A stretch of 64,000 bases of DNA from Brachypterus glaber (lineage: Eukaryota > Arthropoda > Insecta > Coleoptera > Kateretidae): the NCBI GenBank assembly GCA_958510825.1, contig OY294047.1, positions 40,377,229 to 40,441,228 of the forward strand, read 5' to 3'. Shown one piece after another: positions 34,655 through 47,420 of the stretch; the stretch's first letter is position 1, and every line of letters starts with the position of its first letter. The notes beneath the pieces are model-generated. The model searched no databases and was not told where the DNA came from. It saw nothing but the letters and a program-made list of their open reading frames with translations. The position numbers and the translations under genes were made by a program.

Positions 34655-35070
34655 TAAATAAATATGGAGTTGAGTTCTGCTTTATTTTAAATCAAATCAA
34701 AATACGTGATATCCTTTGAAAAAAAAAATATTTTTTTGTCAGAAAAATAAATTGTAATACTAAATGCATTTGTCCTATCTGAGAAAGTTAGGACAAAATG
34801 ATCTAAAAAGTCCAATAAAATTACTAAGACCTGTAAAGTTAGTCCTACTCCTGACTTATTCGTCTAGTAAAGACTAGGACAATTTTATTTAGAAACCATT
34901 GAAAAATTTTCACATACGACAAACATTTTAGGCTAATTTTCAGGATTTGGATTTTAGATAAGACATTTTTTTTAGTAAGCGCATGGGGCTAGTGTAATGC
35001 AATGAAATGGTGTGCTTATCTCAAAAAGAGAATTTTTGCAGATAGGACAACTTGTCTTAGCATGGCAGTA
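34558..35070 (+). mobile_element. MITE with TA target site
   Basis: The left end is TAATGCGCTTCTAAGACAAT with TTGTCCTATCTGCAAAT following. The right end is the inverted counterpart (TTGCAGATAGGACAA, GTCTTAGCATGGCAGTA). TA lies immediately outside both ends. Internal TTGTCCTATCTG/AGGACAA repeats recur. It is probably Tc1/mariner-type by target site. The left end is present twice because of the tandem duplication. Confidence 0.75.
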
Positions 35071-35887
35071 TAATAGTTATAGGTATACCAGATTTACAAA
35101 AAAATAGTTATATTTCTTTAAATTTGGCATAGGTATCAAAATTATCATACGTTTGAGTAAATGCCTATTCATTTAGTTCAAAAAAAATTTAATGTGTTTA
35201 AAATTTGTGTACTTGAGATTATTTTGTTGTTTTATTAAATCAGCAAAAATAATTAAACAAAAATAAGAATGGAAAATATTATTTATTTCAAAATAAAAAA
35301 AAATCTTCTTTCCTAATCTTATCACGTAATCTAGTTATTAATGCAAGTACCATTTTATTCAGTGCGTATACGTTTCAAAAAGTTTCAGCTAGAAAACTTT
35401 TTCGATTTGCGCCCTCCCATTGAGAGCTCTTAAGGAGAGCAGGTATTACCCCAATCCCTTTTAGTCAATTTCTCAGGATATTTACTCTTACAACGGGCGA
35501 ACAAGAGGAGAACAATTCTCCAGATAAGAATTTAAATTGGATTGTCTCTAAAAGTTTCCCTACACTGACACTTTACGAATATACTATGAACTTCGGTGCT
35601 TTTAAACGTCCGACTGGGGAAAACTTTCTTGATTTAATACTGATTTAATTTTAAATTCGAGGAAAATCTAATACGGGTTGGTTAATTGGAAATATTTTAG
35701 TCATTGGAAAAGCACATTCTTTTGAAGATACAATTAGTTAAGGAAAAATTAAAATTAGATTTAGTATGTAGGAAATGGTAGTTAATAATACTCGTAGTTG
35801 TAATTTAAATGCTAAGTTTTAGCTTCAAAATGCAGTTATGAAGTGGTTATTTATAATAATATAGCCTACATTCTACAGGGTCATCCA

Positions 35888-36119
35888 TTAATTATTATTA
35901 TTATTATTTTTTAAAAGGTTGTACTTACTCCAAACCATTCTGTAGGTACACCCCGGCATTCAACCGTGTCGCTTATGGCCTATTTATATGTAGTAAAAAT
36001 TAGTAAATTATAGCAATTTTAAAGACACCACTACACATCCATGCCCCAGGCGGGATTCGAACCCGCGACCTCGGCGTTACAAAGCTAACGCTCTTCGCCT
36101 TACTCCACCGCGGTGGAGT
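35888..36119 (-). mobile_element. tRNA-derived SINE with (AAT)n tail
   Basis: On the minus strand the head at 36040-36116 has a perfect RNA polymerase III B box, GGTTCGAATCC (36053-36063), in a T arm GCGGG/CCCGC. It also has an anticodon-stem-like CGTTA/TAACG and an A-box-like GGTGGAGTAAGGCG. A non-tRNA body follows (GTGTAGTGGTGTC, GCCGGGGTGTACCTAC) and it ends in AAT repeats. The acceptor stem does not pair, so this is not a functional tRNA. The 5' end coincides with an 18-bp palindrome. Confidence 0.8.
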
Positions 36120-36941
36120 GGTATTATTATTATTATTATCCTGGACAAGAATATGTGGCAAGACCAGATAGTTTCTTTATGGATATCTACTAAAATTAAT
36201 TTAATTTACCTAAGAGCAAACAAAAATGGCAAAAGAAATAAATTTTGCATCTTTCATTCAGTGCATATACCAAATTATTTGTTGTTTTTCAATAAATATT
36301 GTTTTATTATCAAAAAAAAAACTTTAATTTTCAATTCATTAATAAGTCGTACTTTACAAAATTTAACATAAATACATTTGGTCACGGTTAAAAAAGCAAA
36401 CTTAAAATCGAAACGTTTAGTATAATTTACGATTTAAAAATGGTAGTTTGTTGTTTCGAGTCAACATTGTAGAGCGTTGACAAATCTATAATACTTTAAC
36501 GAAATTATTAGACTTCAAAGAGTTGAGCCGGCCACAAAGAGAAAGAAATAAGACGTTATATAATATGGCGATATATACACCAAAAGGGTTTTAGAGCTCA
36601 GTTGGTTGTATATATAATAAATAAAAACAAGCAAGTTATGCATTGCTTTGTAATATATTGTATATTCTTCTCAAGAAATTTTTTTCTTTTGCTGCTCTAT
36701 ATGTGTATGCCAAATACTAATCTTATTAAAATATGTTTTTTGTAAAGGAGTGTTACAGATTTTGGGCTAAAAATGCAAAATAATAAGGTTTTGCACATTT
36801 ATAGATTTATAAAAATACTTTTACAAAACGTTAGCTTTTAAAATAGTCCGGGACATAATTTTTAACTTTTTTTATTGAGAATTCTTTCTTAGATAAATGC
36901 AGGATATGACAACATTACAAGTAAAAGAGTGATAAAGAATA

Positions 36942-37175
36942 CTGCCCTCCTTAGTTAAAACGTCCTAGCTAACATCTTTTTTATTTTCGGCTTATCTGCA
37001 TAAACCTGTTATTCTATGCCATATTTATCTATTCTTCAGAGTTCCCATCAGTTAGGGAAATCAGGAAAGTCGGGGAAATGGAAATTGAAACTGAAAGTCA
37101 GGGAAATTGGCCATTTATTTAAAAAATTTAGGGAAAATAAAAATGTTAGTTAGGACGTTTTAACTAAGCAGGGCA
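36942..37175 (+). mobile_element. 234-bp MITE with about 35-bp inverted ends
   Basis: CTGCCCTCCTTAGTTAAAAC at the left matches the inverted right end GTTTTAACTAAGCAGGGCAG. The match extends to ...CGTCCTA.CTAACAT. The interior has repeated TCAGGGAAAT-like units. Non-coding. Confidence 0.85.
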
Positions 37176-38914
37176 GAATAACTCTTGGTCAATTTTAAAA
37201 TCACGCTAATAATTGCATGTGTTAAGTGATGCACTGTTGCCAAATTGTAATAATATAACATAAGAATCGATTCTATAATTAATTTTATAAAACATTCAAT
37301 TTGGATGTTAACAATTCTACATGATATCAGTTTTGAGATATTGTCAGAAAAATTAAAATATCAAAATTTAAAATTAGTAGTTCATAAAACTCCTAATATA
37401 TTGAAATATAGCATGCAAAATCACAAAATAGTAGAGAAGCTCTCTGCCAGAGAGCAAATAGAATATGTTTTAGCAAAAAAAAAGTTATTAAAATTGAAAC
37501 ATTTAACTCGACTATGTGTATATAATGGATTACAATTTCAAGTTGAACTTGTTATTTGAGGCCGAGCTTTACCTAGCCATTTTCGCTATTTGTAGTTCTT
37601 ATATCAGATGTTATCTGATATTAATTTTGTGTAAAATTCGAAGTTAACTTTTAACAGTTTTATTAATAATTATAATCAAAATTATTTAAAAGTTACCTTT
37701 CTACACAAAAGCGAAGAGTAAAGATACTAACACCGCTAGTCCCCACATATGCTTTTAATTATTGGGTCTCTGTATTATATAGGGAACAGATTTTATCATG
37801 GTTCTTACAAAATGTCGGGTTTGTCCAATATGACATATTTATTATGGGAGGTTTGGTTAATTACAAGTCGAACAAATTAACTTAAATTATAGACATTTAA
37901 AGTCAGACATTTATTTAAAAGTTTAAGCCGTGTCACAAAAGTTTAATCTCACTTATTTAGACATATTATATGCCTTTGCATAGTGTAACTTAAACTTGTA
38001 AAACCTCCCCCTCTCCCTTCTGTCCTTTTTCAGCTCTAAAATTTTTGATTTACTTAAAAGTAAATGTATAAAAAAATATAAATTTATTCAAATAAATAAT
38101 AAGCAAAACACGCTTTACAGAAAATAAGCTTCCTTTCCTTAAGATAAAAAATGCCTTCTTTTCTTGTCGTATGGTTTTGTTTTTGCTAGGTTAATTAAAT
38201 TGAAACTTGAGGTGTGGTAAGAAAGGATTATTAAATAGTAATTTTAGTAATTTTAGTGTATTAAAGTTAACACTAATAGAAAATGAAAATTTTTCTTCTG
38301 TAAATGTACAATGGAAAGCAAAGAGTTTATTCTTTAGAAATCTTCCTACTCGTTCTCTCGCCCTTTCATCTCACTCCATGTAGACGTTTTCTGAATGCAA
38401 ACTCAAGGATTTAGAAAAGCGCTCGAAGGATTTCAAAGGGTATAAGCGTTTTCGTTTTATAGAAGGTAACTTCCTGAGCGCACGATAAAGTGCCAAATAG
38501 GAAATGGAATGAGAGTTTTCCAGTAACATAGACGAAACTGTCGACTTTTTTTATTGAGGCGTACCTCTTTCACAAAAAAACATTTTATCATATACACTAT
38601 AAATTTGGTTTGCTTTTTGTTAAATTAAATAAATTTTTATAATATACCAGTAAATATTGAGAAGATCTTAAATCTAAATAACTTAGAATGTTTAAAGCTT
38701 CAAATGAAAGTAGTCTGTTTTTATATTTTTTTAAATAAAAGTAGTATTGAGATTTTTTTTGCGTTTTGCGTTAAGATTTATATTATATACCGTTTTGCCT
38801 TATTTTTAACGTTTTTATCTACCAATAATTTAACAATATTTCTGGCCACGTGTTTATTTCTGTCCAACCATATTATAGCTATATTGGGAATTTTCTACTG
38901 TAGAAAATTCTAGT

Positions 38915-39506
38915 GAGAATCGCTGTAGTAGTTCGTTTTTCAGTATTTCTCTTTTACAACAAGATTTCATACCTAAAACTAATTAATCATTAAATATGAA
39001 TATATTACTATTTATAATTATTGTTATTAATTTATTATTTACCAAAAAATACCTCAAAATATTCTTTTTATAAAATGTAATGTTTTTATAGGTTGACTTT
39101 TATGAACATGCTTGCAAGCCTAGCTCAGTACCGCTCAGTACTGCAGTAAGTGACTAAACTATTGACAGAAATATAATTTGCAATTCAAAAATGGACAAAA
39201 TGGTTTTAGTTTACCAGTTGAGAATGTAATTAAATTAACCAAATCAAAGAATATGACCGTAAAAATTTTAAGATAAGTAATTAAACAATTTATATCAATT
39301 TGCGATGAAAAAAATATAAAAGTTGGTTTGACATATTATAAATCGTTAAAAAATAATATTCCAAATTACACATGAGTCTTCGAATTATCGGGAAAAATTC
39401 ACAGTTTTAATTCAAATTTGCTGTCAAAAGAAATAATTCCTCTAGGGGTGACGCCCAGGTCGTAATTATTTCCAGACAGCAAACTTTCATGAAAACAGCG
39501 ATTCTC
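38915..39506 (+). mobile_element. Probable MITE with 12-bp ends and an internal hairpin
   Basis: GAGAATCGCTGT at 38915 is exactly inverted at 39495-39506. Inside, 39417-39483 forms a second hairpin: TTTGCTGTC ... AGAAATAATT against AATTATTTCCAGACAGCAAA. No coding frame is present. Confidence 0.55.
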
Positions 39507-40337
39507 AGCCTCTTGTGTAATTATATATGAGAATATGTCACGTAATTCGTCTTATCGTTTATGTAAATAATTATTTAGATTATAATCTACCTATCATTAG
39601 TGAAAAAATTCATTGCAAATCCTTAATTAAATATATTTTGTTTGGTATAAATATTTTTTCTATTTTATTTTGCCTATTCTACTGTATCCGACTTTTATTC
39701 TCAGAGATACGAAAATAAGAATAGTAAAATAGCAGTTTTTTCAGTTCAGCTGGAAGAAAGGATTCCCTGCTTTTTGTTGTTTTGCTTGTTTTTCTCCATT
39801 AAAGAAAAGACGTCGAAAACATTAGACTAGCAGCAAGGCGGATCCTTAATAAGATTTAATGAAATGTAAAACGTTTCCCGGGCAGCGGGTGTTTTTTATT
39901 ACAGAAAGGATTGCAGGGCTGATATACAAAACAACAAATTATAGGAAAGTCGCCTTATTTCGGATACCATTTACAATTTATCCAATATTTAATAGGCGGT
40001 ATTACTTTTTGTTTTTTTTTTCAATTCGACGTGTGACTATTTTTTTTTTATGGTTGTTCCCGCATAACTTTTTTATATAACAGCATACAAATTATTATAA
40101 GGAACCATGATTTATCATGAAAACAATTTTATTACAGTTTATTTTTTCCAAAAAACACGGTTAAAAAACTTTAAGCATTTTTGTGCATCTGAAAAAGGGT
40201 TCCTAATTTCAGAAATACCGAATTTTTTTTTCAAAGTAGATCTGGATCCCATTGCTTATGTTTTTTTTATTCCTTGACATTTTGTTCTGCAAATAGGAAG
40301 TAATTTAATTATTAAGCTATTTTTTACGAATACTATA

Positions 40338-40821
40338 CACTCAGAGAAAAATCGTTGTAAAATCAAACAAAAGTCATATGTTTTAAAAGAAAACCAATAT
40401 GTTTTTGCTCCGACAGTGTTTTTTGTTAATTCAAAAATATACTTTTTAATTTTATAAGCCATTGTAAAAATAAAAATATTCCTTGTAATTTAAAAAATAT
40501 TTCCTTTTAAATCATTTGTAAACTTGTAAATGATTTGAACATAAAATTGGTTATTTTAAAAAGAATTCTTTTAATATATACATATTTTTCAACAATATAA
40601 AGGGAAATATTATAATTTTATTAAGAAAACATTAAAATAAAAAAGTAAGGGACAATACTTTTACTTTAAAGTGAAAAACGTTTTGGTCTAAACATTATTT
40701 TTTTAAATTAATATTATTCATAACTAAAACGTAAAGTTTTTACCTTTAATATTTTAAAAGGCAATTTTTTTAAATTGAAATCATATCCTATTGATTTTAC
40801 AAGTTGAGATTTTTCTGAGTG
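40338..40821 (+). mobile_element. Nested MITE with TA target duplication
   Basis: The ends CACTCAGAGAAAAATC and GATTTTTCTGAGTG are inverted, with further pairing at TTGTAAAATCAA/TTGATTTTACAA. TA flanks both sides. Copy 1 of the host element reads ACTATAGGA at the matching place (about 2260), giving the empty site. This points to a Tc1/mariner-type MITE. Confidence 0.88.
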
Positions 40822-40953
40822 TAGGAGCCATAATTTTGTCATTTGCAATTTAAACGATTTGTGCTGCCATGTAACGGGGAGAAAATCTACCGTTACCATA
40901 TTACAGGAAGGATTTATTTTGACTTTTGGCTTCACATAAAAGTAGGTTTCTAT

Positions 40954-41500
40954 CAAAGAACTTTTACCTCAAGAAGGAACATAATGAAATCTACCGTATG
41001 CTTTGTTTGAAGCGTGAACCAACTACGAGGAGGGGCTGGTGGGGAGTGACTATTGTTACACTTAGTACGCGTAAAGAGAGAGAAAGAATGTGTAAAAGCA
41101 CAGTCTAATGTCGTAAAATGATTGACAGGGGTACAGTGTTGCCGATTGGATACATATACTTTGGATATTTTATTTTAAATTTTAAGAAACATTAGTTCTG
41201 TTTGAGTTTTATATGAACTAGTAGTTTAATTTTAATAGATATAAATATACTATATTATTAAACATAATTATAGTATACACAATAAAGTTTTTTACATTTT
41301 TAATTTAAGTATAATGATTTGAATTCATGATAAGGTGGAAACTACGCAACATCGCTACTAGGTAGCCTGAAAGTCGACTAGCGACCTCTACATTTGACAC
41401 CACAAAGCTGATCGCGTTTCTGTTAGTAAATAAACAAACAAAAAGATGACACATTCATAAACATTGGTCTGAAATTACTTCTTGAAGTAAAAGTTCTTTG
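40954..41500 (+). mobile_element. Nested hAT-type MITE with 8-bp target duplication
   Basis: The element starts CAAAGAACTTTTACCTCAAG and ends with the inverted GAAGTAAAAGTTCTTTG. Exact 8-base direct repeats GTTTCTAT flank it (40946-40953 and 41501-41508). Copy 1 of the host element has a single GTTTCTGT at the matching place (about 2743). Eight-base duplications are diagnostic of the hAT superfamily. There is no transposase frame. Confidence 0.9.
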
Positions 41501-42839
41501 GTTTCTATTTACCTCTGAAAATACTATCAGACACACTACTATCCGAAATTAGGAAACCATCCGAAATTAGACGTCTTTCCTATACCATTGCATTTCTTTT
41601 AGGCTTTCATCATTTTAGTGACAGGAATTATTTCTATACTATAAAAATGATTGCCAGAAAGTATAGAAACTATTTTAAAATATGGTTTTGTCACCCAACT
41701 CCTACATTTTATGAAAACTGCTCTTTTCTCTGTGTAGCAAAAATTAATAGAATTTAGGTTATTTGTTAATAATAGGTAAGTTATCCATGAATTAAACTTG
41801 CAGCTTTAGCTGAAGAGAAACATTGATAAGTTCAAACTAAAACCTGAGAAAAGCTAAAAGTTCAACATGTCTTTTAACGTTAACCTGGTTCATTTACTTA
41901 GAAAAAAATCATCTGAATTTGTTTGTTATTATTGTCATTTTGGTAACGCTACCATCCTAAAAAAAAAATTTAATTATCTTAACATATTAATAAATATTGG
42001 GAATAAACCCAATACAACCATTTTAAATATGTACAAAAAAATACAGAAACTATTTTTTTGGATGTTAGGTACTGTGTTTTTCCGTGAAATAGTCTTGCTA
42101 GAATAAAGAGAAATGCTGAGAAAATAAATATCGCCCTTTTCTTTCAACAACAATGAGCTCCGAGTTGATGGTTTATTTCAGTCAATGTTCCCCTTAAACC
42201 CTTAAAGGGTATATTTTACTTTTATACATAAGTAATAGGGTAAGTACATGGATTTAATTGGGTTATTATGGAAATGGACGCTGTATTTGACGTACAAGGG
42301 GGTTAAAGAAAGTGACCATAACAACGAACAAGGGTTAAAGAAAGTAACCAACCATTTAATTACTTAATAAGAAATTTGCATAGCTGTTATATTTAATCGT
42401 GACAATAAAGTAGTTCAATGGACATTATTAAGGTCCAAGGAGTTTGTAAGATATAACAGAAAATGATCACTATTAATGCTTTTAATCTATGGTAGAGATA
42501 CATAAATTTACATACATTTCTTACATCCCGAAACTTAAAGAAGCCTTTATTTTCATGAATCTACACTGTAAAAAGTAAACCTACTTTTGAAGTGCAACCA
42601 AACTAAGCCAGTGCCTGTTTATTTTAAAAATTAGCCCTAGGCCACGGTTCACCTGGGCGATTTTAAATTAAAATTTCTTGGACCCCTACATTTTTTGGAC
42701 TAAAACATACCTAATGACATAAGGAATCAATCCCATTTGAAAGAAAATCGTAAAAGATACACTTTTTTAGACAAATAAAAAAACTTTTATTTGTTATTCA
42801 TTAATTAGAAAGTACTTGATACATAACGTAAAAATGACC

Positions 42840-43375
42840 ACTGGGGCTAGTTGTCGCATTTGGTTTGGGGCTAGTTGTCGCATGATCTGGAGATATGTTC
42901 GTGGTATAAAATTTCCTTTTTCTCATTTTTTTATTCCAAACTGTGTTAGAAAGTGAAACTTTGTAGGATAGCAAATAAAATACTTTATTATAAAAATTTT
43001 AAAAAAATCGAAAAAGTATTATTTAATTATAAAGTTGACAATTTTGGTACAAGAGTGAAAAGTTAGATAGCAATCGGATTTTAGAAAGGCACAAATTTTA
43101 TTAGTTATTTATAATTTTTATAAATGCCTTTCTATTTCTTCAAAAAAATATACTTTAAGTGCCGCTACAACGTGTCCCGTGACGGGGCACGTTATAGCAT
43201 TAGTCGAGACAAAAAAAAATCATAACTCTAATACCCTATAAAGTTTTCCATGTTTTATCTTATAATAATATTACTAAAACATGCAGCTAAAGTTATTATT
43301 TGGTCAATTAAATGAAAAAAGAAAAACAAAAATAAAGGAAAAAACTGAATGAAAAGTACGACAATTAGCCCCAGT
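42840..43375 (+). mobile_element. MITE with ACTGGGGCTA ends and doubled left terminal motif
   Basis: ACTGGGGCTAGTTGTCGCA at the left is mirrored by CGACAATTAGCCCCAGT at the right. GGGGCTAGTTGTCGCAT is repeated again 25 bases inside the left end. An internal hairpin at about 43169-43194 pairs AACGTGTCCCGT with CGGGGCACGTT. Confidence 0.8.
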
Positions 43376-44514
43376 CACCCCTACGTGAGAGGAAGATACT
43401 GATTTCATACAGATTAAGATCGTTTTAGAGAAAATTAAATAGCTTTAGCAGTAATTATAGAAAATTATTAATAATTTTTAATTAGCTAAAATCAGATTTT
43501 AAAATCTTATAATTTAAACTTACATTTTCTTTTTTCACGGTATTGGAAATCATTTTTCTTTTTTCTACAAAAAAAAAGAAAATTCATAAAAATTTTATGT
43601 ATATTCATTTCAATAACTATATATCAAAAAATATTTTATATTTTTATATTATATATTTATTAAGATAATTTAAAAAATTTTTGACAGATTCCTAAGAAGT
43701 ATTTTTTCTCTAATAAAATAATAAGTTATAGGTTTACATATCCTTTAAATAAAATATATTTAATAAACATAGTATACTGTATAATACAGTGTATTTATTT
43801 AAAATGAGTCCTTTTTAAGTTTTTTTTTAATAATTTAATATTTACTATAAAACTCCACCATTCTAACTTAAACGAGTTGAGATATCGACCTCAACTTTAC
43901 TAAGACAACTTAAACTGTCTTTTGGTATATATCTGATATTTTTAGCTTTAAAAATTTGTCAAGCATACAATATGTAATACACATCACCCTTTCCATTAAA
44001 AACAACAAATGTCCTGATTTTTCAAGTAACAAATATCAGAAAAAATAGTTTAGATTGTCTTATTTACCTATTTTAAATTTGAAGTCGACGTCTCCACTAG
44101 TTCAAAAGTAAAATATAATTTTATTTATTATATTATCATTTATTATATTAATAGTAATATTCTGGGCAATACCAAATAAACTGTCTATTAAACAGATTTA
44201 TGTACCTTAAATTTAAAGGCACATAAATCTTATTTTTAATTATCACGAAAAATTTTCTCGGTGTAGAATGAATCAATATTTTCTTATTTGTTTAAACATG
44301 TAATCCCCTTTTTGGAAGGGTAGATATCAAAAGGAAATGTTAAGGGCAACTAAGCATGCTTAATACCCGACACTATGACCGAAGTAAAGTTTAATATCGG
44401 TCAAAGACTTCACATGGATCCCAATTTTGATCTCCCTTCTATAGAATAGTAAAATTGATGGCCTATGAAATTGAATGCAAGATTTTTTTGAAAGTAACAA
44501 TCTTGGACCTTTCG

Positions 44515-44760
44515 GCATTATTATACTATTCATAGCGCCGAAGCGCTAGATCTAGCGCTTCCGCACTTCTATAGAAGTGTACGATAGTTTTGAATTTTCC
44601 AAAATTGTCAAAAAACCTCATAGAAAAAAAATTCTTAGATACAAATTTATTTTTTTTTTAAATGAAAAACTTTGAAATTGTCCGGCTGTCCGTCGTCCGT
44701 CCGATTACATGATTTTTGTAAGCTCGATAACAAGAAAGATCGGATATGGGCTCTTTTAGG
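44515..44760 (+). repeat. Dispersed repeat family, copy 1, with a strong palindrome
   Basis: It shares order and motifs with 58901-59050 and, inverted, 62670-62850. These are CAGCGCC, TTTTGAATTTTCC, TTCTTAGATACAAATTT and CTGTCCG. This copy alone contains AAGCGCTAGATCTAGCGCTT, a 20-bp perfect palindrome (22 bp with one more base each side, 44540-44561), followed by ACTTCTATAGAAGT. Confidence 0.7.
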
Positions 44761-44899
44761 AAAAATCAAGTTCTATGTGAGGAAAATATCAATTATTTTT
44801 GAAAGTAAGAAAAAAGTTATGGGGTTAAAAAAAATCGAAAAAACTAACTTTCTCATTTTTACATATATTTTTAAAGAAAGAAAAAATTGATTTTTTTTT

Positions 44900-46800
44900 A
44901 GTTTTTTGAGAAGTTTTATTTTTCGTTCGCTTTTCTAAAAAAATTCTTTTTAAAAAAACAACAACTTGTTTTATTGTTTTAATTAACCTAGGCCTATAGG
45001 GAAATTATTCTTTTGTTGACTTGTTTTAAATATATCAAAGGGAAACTTGAAACCAATTAACTAAATTTTAAAATTTTACAAGGTTATTATGGAATTTAAT
45101 AAAATTAAAAAAATAAATATATTTATTTTTTCTTTTAATAATATTAAAAAATAAAAAATATTAAAAATAAAAAATATTATTAAAAATTAAATATTTTAAT
45201 TTCATAAATGAATTTTTAAATTTGATATTTTTGTATAAAAACAAATTATCTAAATAATAAACATTGTAACTAGTGTAATTATTATATTTTTTAAAATTAT
45301 TCCACTAAAACAATATACTGTACTAGTAATGAGTATCTAGATTTTATGATAAAAAATAAAATGCATATATTTTTTTAAACTAGTTAGTAAATTATCATCT
45401 TAAGTTAATTAGTTTTGCAGTCTACTGATTTCTTTAAAAATATATATTTTTTTCATTCTACTATATAGTAATATACATATTATGTATATAATACAATCTT
45501 ATTCCGCCTTCTCAATTTAAAATTCTCCTATAAAAATTTCACCATTTATTTTCCAATATCCATTTTCCTTCTGTAACATATTGAAAAAATGGTAAAATTA
45601 TAAAGAAAAGCGGCATTTCCTCTCGAAGGGAAAGCAGTCAGGAGACTTCATTTGAAGGACGTTATAATCTAAAAAGTCGCGGGGAATAAAGTTAGTAATG
45701 GCTATATTAAATCGCAAACGAATTATGATTTATAGGTTATAAAATTTTAAATCACTAAATAAACCAGAAAATAGACGATTTGTATGTTTTACAGAGCGTA
45801 TAATAAAATGCTTTGAACAAAAGGGCCTTTTTTGGTGAGTCTTCCACCACAGCCATACACTTTTTTAATTGTTAAAAAATATTTGACACCAAACTGCAAA
45901 TTTTTCCCAAATTCATACCGTAATATGGGGGGTTAAACTTTTAAAAAATTCGAAAAAAGCTGAAATAAAACTCCGATTAATGTAACTTTTTCAGGAAAAA
46001 TTACTTTTATTATAAGGATCAATTCTACCAATTTTGAAAGTCATCCCCCAAAAAAAGTTATGGGGGGTTAAACTGTTTAAAATTTAAATAACTATATTTT
46101 AATTTTTTTTTTAATTTTTTTTTTAATTCCGATATATTTTTTCATAAAACATTAAAAAAAATGTTTAAATTACTGGAATTTAACAATTTAATTTTGAATT
46201 TACTTTCTAATTTTACCCTCAGTGTATTCACTAAAACCAATTTGTATCTCTGAGATTTTAAATTATAATTATACCTACTCCCATTATTTTGATAAATTCA
46301 TTCATTCTTTTATTTATTTTCACTAATTAATTTAATTTTTAAGATGTTTAAATATTATCCATAAATGTTTAAAATATTAGATTCAGGTATTGGAAACATT
46401 TAGAATTCAATAAAAATTAAAGTATATTATAATAATATTGTGGACAATATTTTGCCTCACTAATATACATTTTTATTGCTCATTTCCTCGTATAATATCT
46501 CTGCAGTTCTGAGAAAATACCAATATTGTAAATTAATTAAATAATGAAATAGTAGTATTTAAACAATTTGTAAAATAATAAGATTTTTAACCGTATTTAT
46601 GAAGATCTAGTTAATTGTTATTATAAGTAAACTTTGGACATGCTTTGGTATTAACCAAATAGGCATAATGTTTTAAATCTTATTTCCTTGTTTTGAAACC
46701 CACGTTGGGCGCCAATTGTATAACATGTTAAAAGTCATATGTTTAAAATTAAAGAAATAAAAATAAAAAAATTAAATGGATATTTTTCAATTGAATGTAA
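44900..46800. other. AT-rich intergenic sequence, no gene seen
   Basis: Long A/T-rich stretches. The block 45595-45730 is of higher complexity (AAGCGGCATTTCCTCTCGAA, GTCGCGGGGAATAAAG) without a supported frame and could be unique regulatory sequence. Nothing else stands out. Confidence 0.45.
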
Positions 46801-46804
46801 AATA

Positions 46805-46912
46805 ATTATAAAGAACTTTCACTTTCGGGTTTAGACCGTGTAAATGGATTTTCACTTTCCGACGTTTCGTCTCTTACTACTAGAGACATCTTCAGGGATT
46901 AATCTGAAACTG
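46805..46912 (-). mobile_element. Solo Penelope-like 3' end
   Basis: These 108 bases match the 3' ends of the two Penelope copies almost exactly, from the end TTATAAAGAACTTTCACTTT through the hammerhead region to TTAATCTGAAACT. Only one difference is obvious (GTGTAAATGG versus GTGTTAATGG). It is a very short 5'-truncated insertion. Confidence 0.9.
46847..46904 (-). ncRNA. Hammerhead-ribozyme-like motif in Penelope 3' end (copy 3)
   Basis: The 58-base fold is the same as in the copies at 29320 and 30497. All core and stem bases are retained (CTGAAGA, GTCTCT/AGAGAC, GAAAC, GTC). Confidence 0.7.
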
Positions 46913-47109
46913 TAAAATAATTGTGGAAAATATAACAAGGTAAAAAACTTTTATATAAAATTTTAATAAATAAGTACTTATTGGATAAACTTTTAGCGAA
47001 AAACTTGCAAATTTGTTAAAATGGATCAAATTAATTATTTTTAAGTTATAAGAGAAAGTTGTTACAAACTTATTCGAAAAATTATATGGCTGATACAACA
47101 GACACTGCT

Positions 47110-47420
47110 TGCATAAGATCTGAATAAATATCGCTTTTTCGGGGCGGAGAAAGACGAAGAAACACTTCCCTAGGAAGCTACCCTTACACCCCAAAGGAAT
47201 AATAAAGTAAGACGTAATTTTTTAAATATATTTTACATAAGCACGTCCCCTTTTTTAGTTAAATCCGTGAGGAAATTTCTAATGAACGATCCCATTGTAT
47301 TATCGTTAAGTATAATTATGTGACCGGAGGGGATTCCAAAATGGGCAAATCAAATATGAATTATGCTGATATTAATTAAATGCTTCCTACAAGGGATTCG
47401 TCTAAGACCCTTTTTTATAT
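47110..47420. other. Higher-complexity intergenic block
   Basis: Balanced, non-repetitive sequence (CGCTTTTTCGGGGCGGAG, GTGACCGGAGGGGATTCC) in an AT-rich setting, with no supported coding frame. It could be unique, possibly regulatory, DNA of the Hox region. Confidence 0.25.

Larger units (their letters stand above)
39944..41580 (+). mobile_element. Inverted-repeat DNA transposon relic, copy 2, with nested insertions
   Basis: The ends GGAAAGTCGCCTTATTTCGG and CCGAAATTAGACGTCTTTCC are inverted, with TATA outside both. The body aligns in order with 1921-2830: AAAAACACGGTTAAAAAA, TAGATCTGGATCCCATTGCT, ACGATTTGTGCTGCCAT and GACTTTTGGCTTCACATAAA. It lacks about 340 bases present in copy 1 and contains two later insertions at 40338-40821 and 40954-41500. 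Confidence 0.85.

Noticed and set aside
36040..36116. Functional tRNA gene
   Set aside because: The B box and T arm are good, but the acceptor stem does not pair and the anticodon loop is irregular; the downstream body and AAT tail indicate a SINE.
44672..44890. 72-codon Lys-rich frame
   Set aside because: Lies in the dispersed repeat family of 44515 and A-rich sequence; other copies do not keep the frame.
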